NCBI GenBank assembly: GCA_023614405.1 | Contig: CM042686.1 | Coordinates: 464,598,740 to 464,662,739 of the forward strand | Direction: 5' to 3' | Length of the DNA stretch: 64,000 bases | From: Avena insularis | Lineage: Eukaryota > Streptophyta > Magnoliopsida > Poales > Poaceae | Shown: in pieces, positions 60,042 through 64,000 of the stretch | How positions within the stretch are numbered: the stretch's first letter is position 1 | How the letters are laid out: every line of letters begins with the position of its first letter | Notes under the pieces: generated by a model | Told to the model about the DNA's origin: nothing | The model's database searches: none | Seen by the model: only the letters and a program-made list of their open reading frames with translations | Program-made: the position numbers and the translations under genes

Positions 60042-60902
60042 TCAAGTGTTCTCAAATGATGAAGCATTAAAACCAACTTTCTTGCCCTTACCTCTCTTAA
60101 TTTTATTCTTAACCTTTGGGAACATGTGATTGTTTGGTGGAGAAGAAAGGTGTATGGTCCCTTTTTCCACATCTATTATTGCTCCAAGGAGTTCTAATAG
60201 GGACCTTCCAAGTGTAATTTGTCCTTTTCCTGCACATTCAATAACAAGATAATCAGTAGAAATCATTTTCCCAAGGATCTTTGTAAACACTCCTTCAGCT
60301 ATTCCAATACGTAATATGGTAGCATTATTATCAAGAGATATTTCTTTTCCTCCTTCAGTAAGCCCCCAAAGATTAAAAGATTCATAAATATCTTTGGGCA
60401 TAAGACAAAATTCAGACATGATATCGCAGCGGGCTTGAAAAGTTTCAGTGTTTATCTCAATCTTTACTGTAGGCAGCCACTTTGATGGTTCAGAATTTAT
60501 TGGAACATAATTGTGATGCTCTCTAAGCGTATTATAGCAATCTTTTAAGCTAGTAGTGCTAGTCTCAAGAGTGTTCAACCTAGCAAATATCTTTGCAAAA
60601 GAAATATTAGTTTGGCTAGGCATGTTGTAAGTGAGGATCAATTTCTTTATAGCATTAGTAGCATCATCCTCATTACATTGGAGGAAATCTCCTCCCACAA
60701 CAGCATCTAGAGCATACCTATAGCAAAGAGCAATCCCAAGGTAAAAACTGCTAAGGAACAAGCTTTGAGTCATTTTAGGCTCAGTTTTTTCATGTAGATC
60801 GGAGATTCTAGACCAAGCTTCCTTAAAACTTTCTTCAATTCCTTGTTTAAAAGTGAAAATCATTTCCTCGGGTGACATAGTGATTGGATCAAGGCTAGAC
60901 AT
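60042..60902 (-). CDS. Gag/retropepsin-like polyprotein of element H, intact frame
   Basis: 286-aa uninterrupted minus-strand ORF starting MSSLDPIT. Residues ~12-90 follow the pattern of a Ty3/gypsy gag (FKQGIEESFKEAW, then DAVVGGDF and an Ala-rich helix). Residues ~148-258 follow a retropepsin: ARCDIMSEFCLMP at 157-169 takes the place of the usual CDLGASxSxMP, and ITLGRSLLELLGAIIDV at 229-245 matches the ILGRPFL segment. The catalytic Asp (160) is present, but the D-[ST/L]-G motif is changed to D-I-M, so proteolysis is doubtful. A basic tail (264-275) could bind RNA. No zinc knuckle is seen. The open frame contrasts with the decayed ORFs elsewhere in the window. Regulation would be from the 5' LTR at 61095-62694. 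Confidence 0.75.
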   Translation of the reverse strand: MSSLDPITMSPEEMIFTFKQGIEESFKEAWSRISDLHEKTEPKMTQSLFLSSFYLGIALCYRYALDAVVGGDFLQCNEDDATNAIKKLILTYNMPSQTNISFAKIFARLNTLETSTTSLKDCYNTLREHHNYVPINSEPSKWLPTVKIEINTETFQARCDIMSEFCLMPKDIYESFNLWGLTEGGKEISLDNNATILRIGIAEGVFTKILGKMISTDYLVIECAGKGQITLGRSLLELLGAIIDVEKGTIHLSSPPNNHMFPKVKNKIKRGKGKKVGFNASSFENT

Positions 60903-61068
60903 GAAGGCAACTTAAGATAGGAACTAATTTTTTTGTGTTTTTCAAATAAGAAAGCAAACTTGTAAAACTAATTTTTTTGTGTTTTTGAAGAACAAAACAA
61001 GCAAACAAAGCAAAAAGAAAACTAAGAAAAACAAAAACAACAAAGTAAAGAGATTGGTTATGAGGGAC
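60903..61068 (-). other. Element H leader
   Basis: T-rich (on the minus strand) leader between PBS and ORF containing a duplicated 'aattttttgtgttttt' segment (near 60928 and 60970). It is nearly the same as the leader of element F. Confidence 0.7.
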
Positions 61069-61086
61069 TCCCCGGCAACGGCGCCA
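61069..61086 (-). other. Element H primer-binding site (tRNA-Asp)
   Basis: The complement is TGGCGCCGTTGCCGGGGA, a perfect match to the expected plant tRNA-Asp 3' end, eight bases from the 5' LTR. Confidence 0.92.
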
Positions 61087-61094
61087 GAAAATCT

Positions 61095-62694
61095 TGATGT
61101 GCTCGTCATTCGACGCAGAGCTCGTTGGGAACCCCAAGAGGAAGGTATGATGAGCACAGCAACAAGTTTTCCCTCGGTTATGAAACCAAGGTTTAATCGA
61201 ACCAGTAGGAGCAAGTAAACACCCCAAAGGTGTTACTAGCTGAGCTTTGGCAGGGCGCACAACCCGTGCTAGTAGCAACGTGGAGACCTGCACAACACAA
61301 CCACAAAACTTTGTCCCCAACTTGCGATGAGGTTGTCAATCTCATCGTATTTTGCGGAAAACAAAGGATTAAACGTATCGAATGGAAAGAAGTAAAAGTT
61401 TGCAGAAAGTAAACACAAAGCAATAAAAGATTGTAGATTGTATGTTAAAGACAAGGACTGGGATCCATAGTTCACTAGAGGTGGCTCTCCTTAAGATAGA
61501 TAACATGCTGGGTGAACAAATTACAGCGGGGAAATTGACAAACACCGAGAAAGCAATACATGCATATACTAATCATCTTGACTCCTTTGAGACTTGATTG
61601 GGCATTACAACATAATAAATAGACCGCCATCCAACTGCATCTATGACTAATAATCCACCTTCAGGTTATCATCCGAACCCCCTCCAGTATTAAGTTGCAA
61701 GCAACAGATTATTGCTTTACGAACTGCGTTTAAAGTAAACAATACGATTGTTCTATGAACAAAGGATTGTTGTTTTCTCCCTAGTAGCAACAGCACATCT
61801 AGTACCTTAGATATTTCTGTCACTTCCCCAGATTACTAGAGGCATGAACCCACTATCGAGCATAAATACTAACTCTTGGAGTTGCTAGCATCTACTTGGT
61901 CAAGATAGCTACTAACAACGGAAAGCATGCAAGATCACAAATAACAAAGACATGATAGAATCAATAATCAATCCGAAATAGCATCTCAATATCCATCGAA
62001 TCCCCGCAAATACAACATGCAGAATTACAAATAGATGATCTTGATCATGAACGGAGCTCACAAGATCTAAACATGAAAGCACAAAGGAGGAGAAACCAGC
62101 CATCTAGCTACTACATGGATCCGTAGTCCAAGGATGAACTACTCACGCATCACACCGGAGGATCGCATGGTGATGAAGAAGGCCTCTAGGGTGAATTCCC
62201 CTCTCCGGCTGGGTGCCGGGAAGAGCTTCAGATCCCTCCCGATCTAGGGATGGAGATGACGGCGGCTACAGACTCTTTTGTGGATTTTTGATCGGGCACT
62301 TAGGGTTTTCGTCCCGAGGGCAATATATAGGCGGAAGGAGAGGCCGAGGGGGTGCCGGGAGCGGCCACACCACCCCTGGTGCGGGCCAGGCCTGGCCGCA
62401 CGGCCAGGTGGTGTGGTGGCTCCCTGGCCCTTCTCCGTCTCCTATTCTGGCACTTGATCCCTTCTGGAAAAATAGGCACTTTGGCTTTTGTCCCGTCCAA
62501 TTCTGAGAATATTCATTTTCTGACTTTCCTGGAACCAAAGACAATGAGAAAAAGCAATGGTAATTGTGGCTCTTGTTAATAGGTTAGTCCAAGAAATCAT
62601 ATGAAAAGTACTCCAAAGTTGGAACAAAACACAAGAATGTGGATAAAACCAAGCATGGAACATCAAAAATTATAGATACATTTGCAATGTATCA
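61095..62694 (-). repeat. Element H 5' LTR
   Basis: 1.60 kb from TGATGTGCTCG to GCAATGTATCA on the plus strand. The minus-strand TATA-like CTATATATTG lies near 62322-62331, before the leader. Confidence 0.93.
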
Positions 62695-62699
62695 ACATG

Positions 62700-64000
62700 C
62701 ACCATCACAATCTTGATCAAGATATTTGTAAAGCATTGATAGCTAGGATCAAAGTACTCTAAACATAAGCATGAAAGATAGAGTTCTCACAATAAGACAT
62801 GGCAACTATGTTGTAACTTGAAAAGGTACAAACAAAAGATCATGAATAACAATGCATTGAAAGACGTTTGTTTGTTTCACATATAGAAAACATAATGAAA
62901 GTGGTATTCAGCTTGTCCTTCATGGTATAGCAAAACAGAAATGCATAGGACACCTTCAAAGTTCATATGGGTGACTAGATACAAATAATTTAAGAACAAG
63001 CAATATCAAAGTTATGAATCAATCAACAAGTTTTGGGATGATGCACATTAAACTAAGAATGACCTCTCAATAGGTGCATAAAGATAGAAGATGGGGACTC
63101 AACATAAAAGTAAAAAGAAAGGCCCTTCACAAAGGGAAGCAGGGATTCAAGTTTCATAAAGAGCTTCCAAAAATTATGGTACTTATTAGCTTTCGGCTCT
63201 CATTGCCCCTATCATAAGCATCTTGAGGTGATTAAGGTTAAAGTGACACAAATATGAGGATATGCTTAACAAGTTATAAGTTGAAAATCTCATGCCCCTT
63301 GCTTATGAGTACCGAACCTCATGCTACTCAACTTTAGTCACAAGTAAGTTCTTGTCATTGTAAGTACATGTGTATCATAGAGAACCGCCAACGGGCCGGG
63401 GTACCCCTTGCCCCATGACATAGGAGCTATCCCATATCAAAATGACAAGGTAACAGACAATGAGCATCTCAGCGATCTTTTTATCTGCTATTTGCATAGG
63501 TTTTTATTGAGGATGCTTCACAGAATACTCACTATGGTTATGCTACAAGTTTCCACCATGATTAGGCATGGCTTAGGCTAGCCACCTAGGCATTTCTCTA
63601 ACACACATACAAACTCCATGATCTTACAAGCTCCCCTTTTATTTCACACCGCCGGGATCTATAAACAAAAGAACATGATATCAACTAAATAATAAGTGCA
63701 ATGTTGAAAGTGTTCCCCATGACAGCATGGTTCTGCTAATTCACAACTTATAAAGTACAAGCATATAAATAGCATATATGGACACAATGGTTCAAGTTTA
63801 TTAAGTGCAAGAAATTAATGTGTGCCATCAAGTTTGTGAGAGCTTTAATCACTAATTTTCACATAACAAGTTTAATTTGGAAGGTTGATAAAAACATGAA
63901 TATACTTGGAATGGTGTAACATACCATTCATAGGAATTTATAGTGGACTCTTTGGAATAACTTGATTTTCTTGGATCTTGGATGCATGAGTGGAACTTAT
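62700..64000 (-). repeat. Element G interior, shared non-coding segment
   Basis: Homologous to 57400-58690 of H and the complement of about 5600-6930 of A, with more indels. No gene is seen. Continues beyond the window. Confidence 0.78.

Larger units (their letters stand above)
55754..62694 (-). mobile_element. Element H: complete TGATACATTG-family retrotransposon with gag/protease-like ORF
   Basis: Complete minus-strand element with the perfect TSD ACATG (55749-55753 and 62695-62699). Order on the minus strand: 5' LTR, tRNA-Asp PBS, leader, 286-aa ORF, about 2.7 kb shared non-coding interior, polypurine tract, 3' LTR. The LTRs differ at several percent of positions by eye. There is no RT or integrase, so mobility would need another element's enzymes. 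Confidence 0.94.
54316..64000 (-). mobile_element. Element G: TGATACATTG-related retrotransposon, runs off the window
   Basis: The 3' LTR (54316-55679) and the adjacent polypurine-side interior (55680-55753) continue after element H at 62700 to the window end. The interior matches the shared non-coding segment of A, B and H. The 5' part lies outside. The base run TTTAT precedes the LTR, so the partner TSD should lie to the right of the window. Confidence 0.8.

Overview
The window is repeat-dominated nuclear DNA of a large-genome grass. The LTR-retrotransposon termini, the tRNA-Asp and initiator tRNA-Met primer sites, the CACTA TNP2 fragments and the Mutator-type TIRs all look like Pooideae families, most likely Triticeae or a close relative. 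I cannot name the species. I found no intact host gene, tRNA, rRNA or CRISPR. Nearly all of the 64 kb is transposable elements, many nested, and several insertions are proved by matching target-site duplications (TSDs).

Layout. 1-1241 is unassigned repeat debris. 1242-8439 is element A, a complete LTR element (+) of a family whose LTR begins TGATACATTG, with a tRNA-Asp PBS and one long ORF of unknown function. 8440-22219 is the remnant of a minus-strand element E. It is interrupted by copia element 1 (11444-21905, minus), which itself contains element F (17645-20134, plus). 22220-23905 carries CACTA transposase debris and one copy of a 0.67-kb CACTA repeat.

23906-47771 is copia element 2 (+). 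Its gag is split by element B (27240-43425, minus, TSD CTACC). B contains a solo LTR (29136-30711, TSD GTGAT), a 245-bp insert of unknown origin, and in its 5' LTR the giant solo LTR C (34711-42153, TSD CAAAG). C in turn holds giant solo LTR D (35484-39461, TSD CCGCG). The nest is therefore five deep: CACTA > copia 2 > B > C > D.

47772-54315 returns to CACTA-type DNA, interrupted by a 4.2-kb Mutator-like element (49534-53728, 8-bp TSD). That element carries two tandem arrays and a broken, intron-containing gene fragment. 54316-64000 is the LTR and internal part of a minus-strand element G running off the window, with complete element H inserted in it (55754-62694, TSD ACATG).

How the parts relate. 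A, B, F, G and H belong to one LTR/PBS family. A, B and H share a ~2.7-kb non-coding 3' internal segment but carry different coding modules next to the PBS: an unrecognised ORF in A and B, another in F, and a gag/protease-like ORF in H. No pol genes were found in this family, so it appears non-autonomous. The only recognisable reverse transcriptase, integrase and RNase H are in copia 1, and they are broken. Family names such as Sabrina, WHAM, Angela or Sukkula are deliberately not asserted, because they need a library search.
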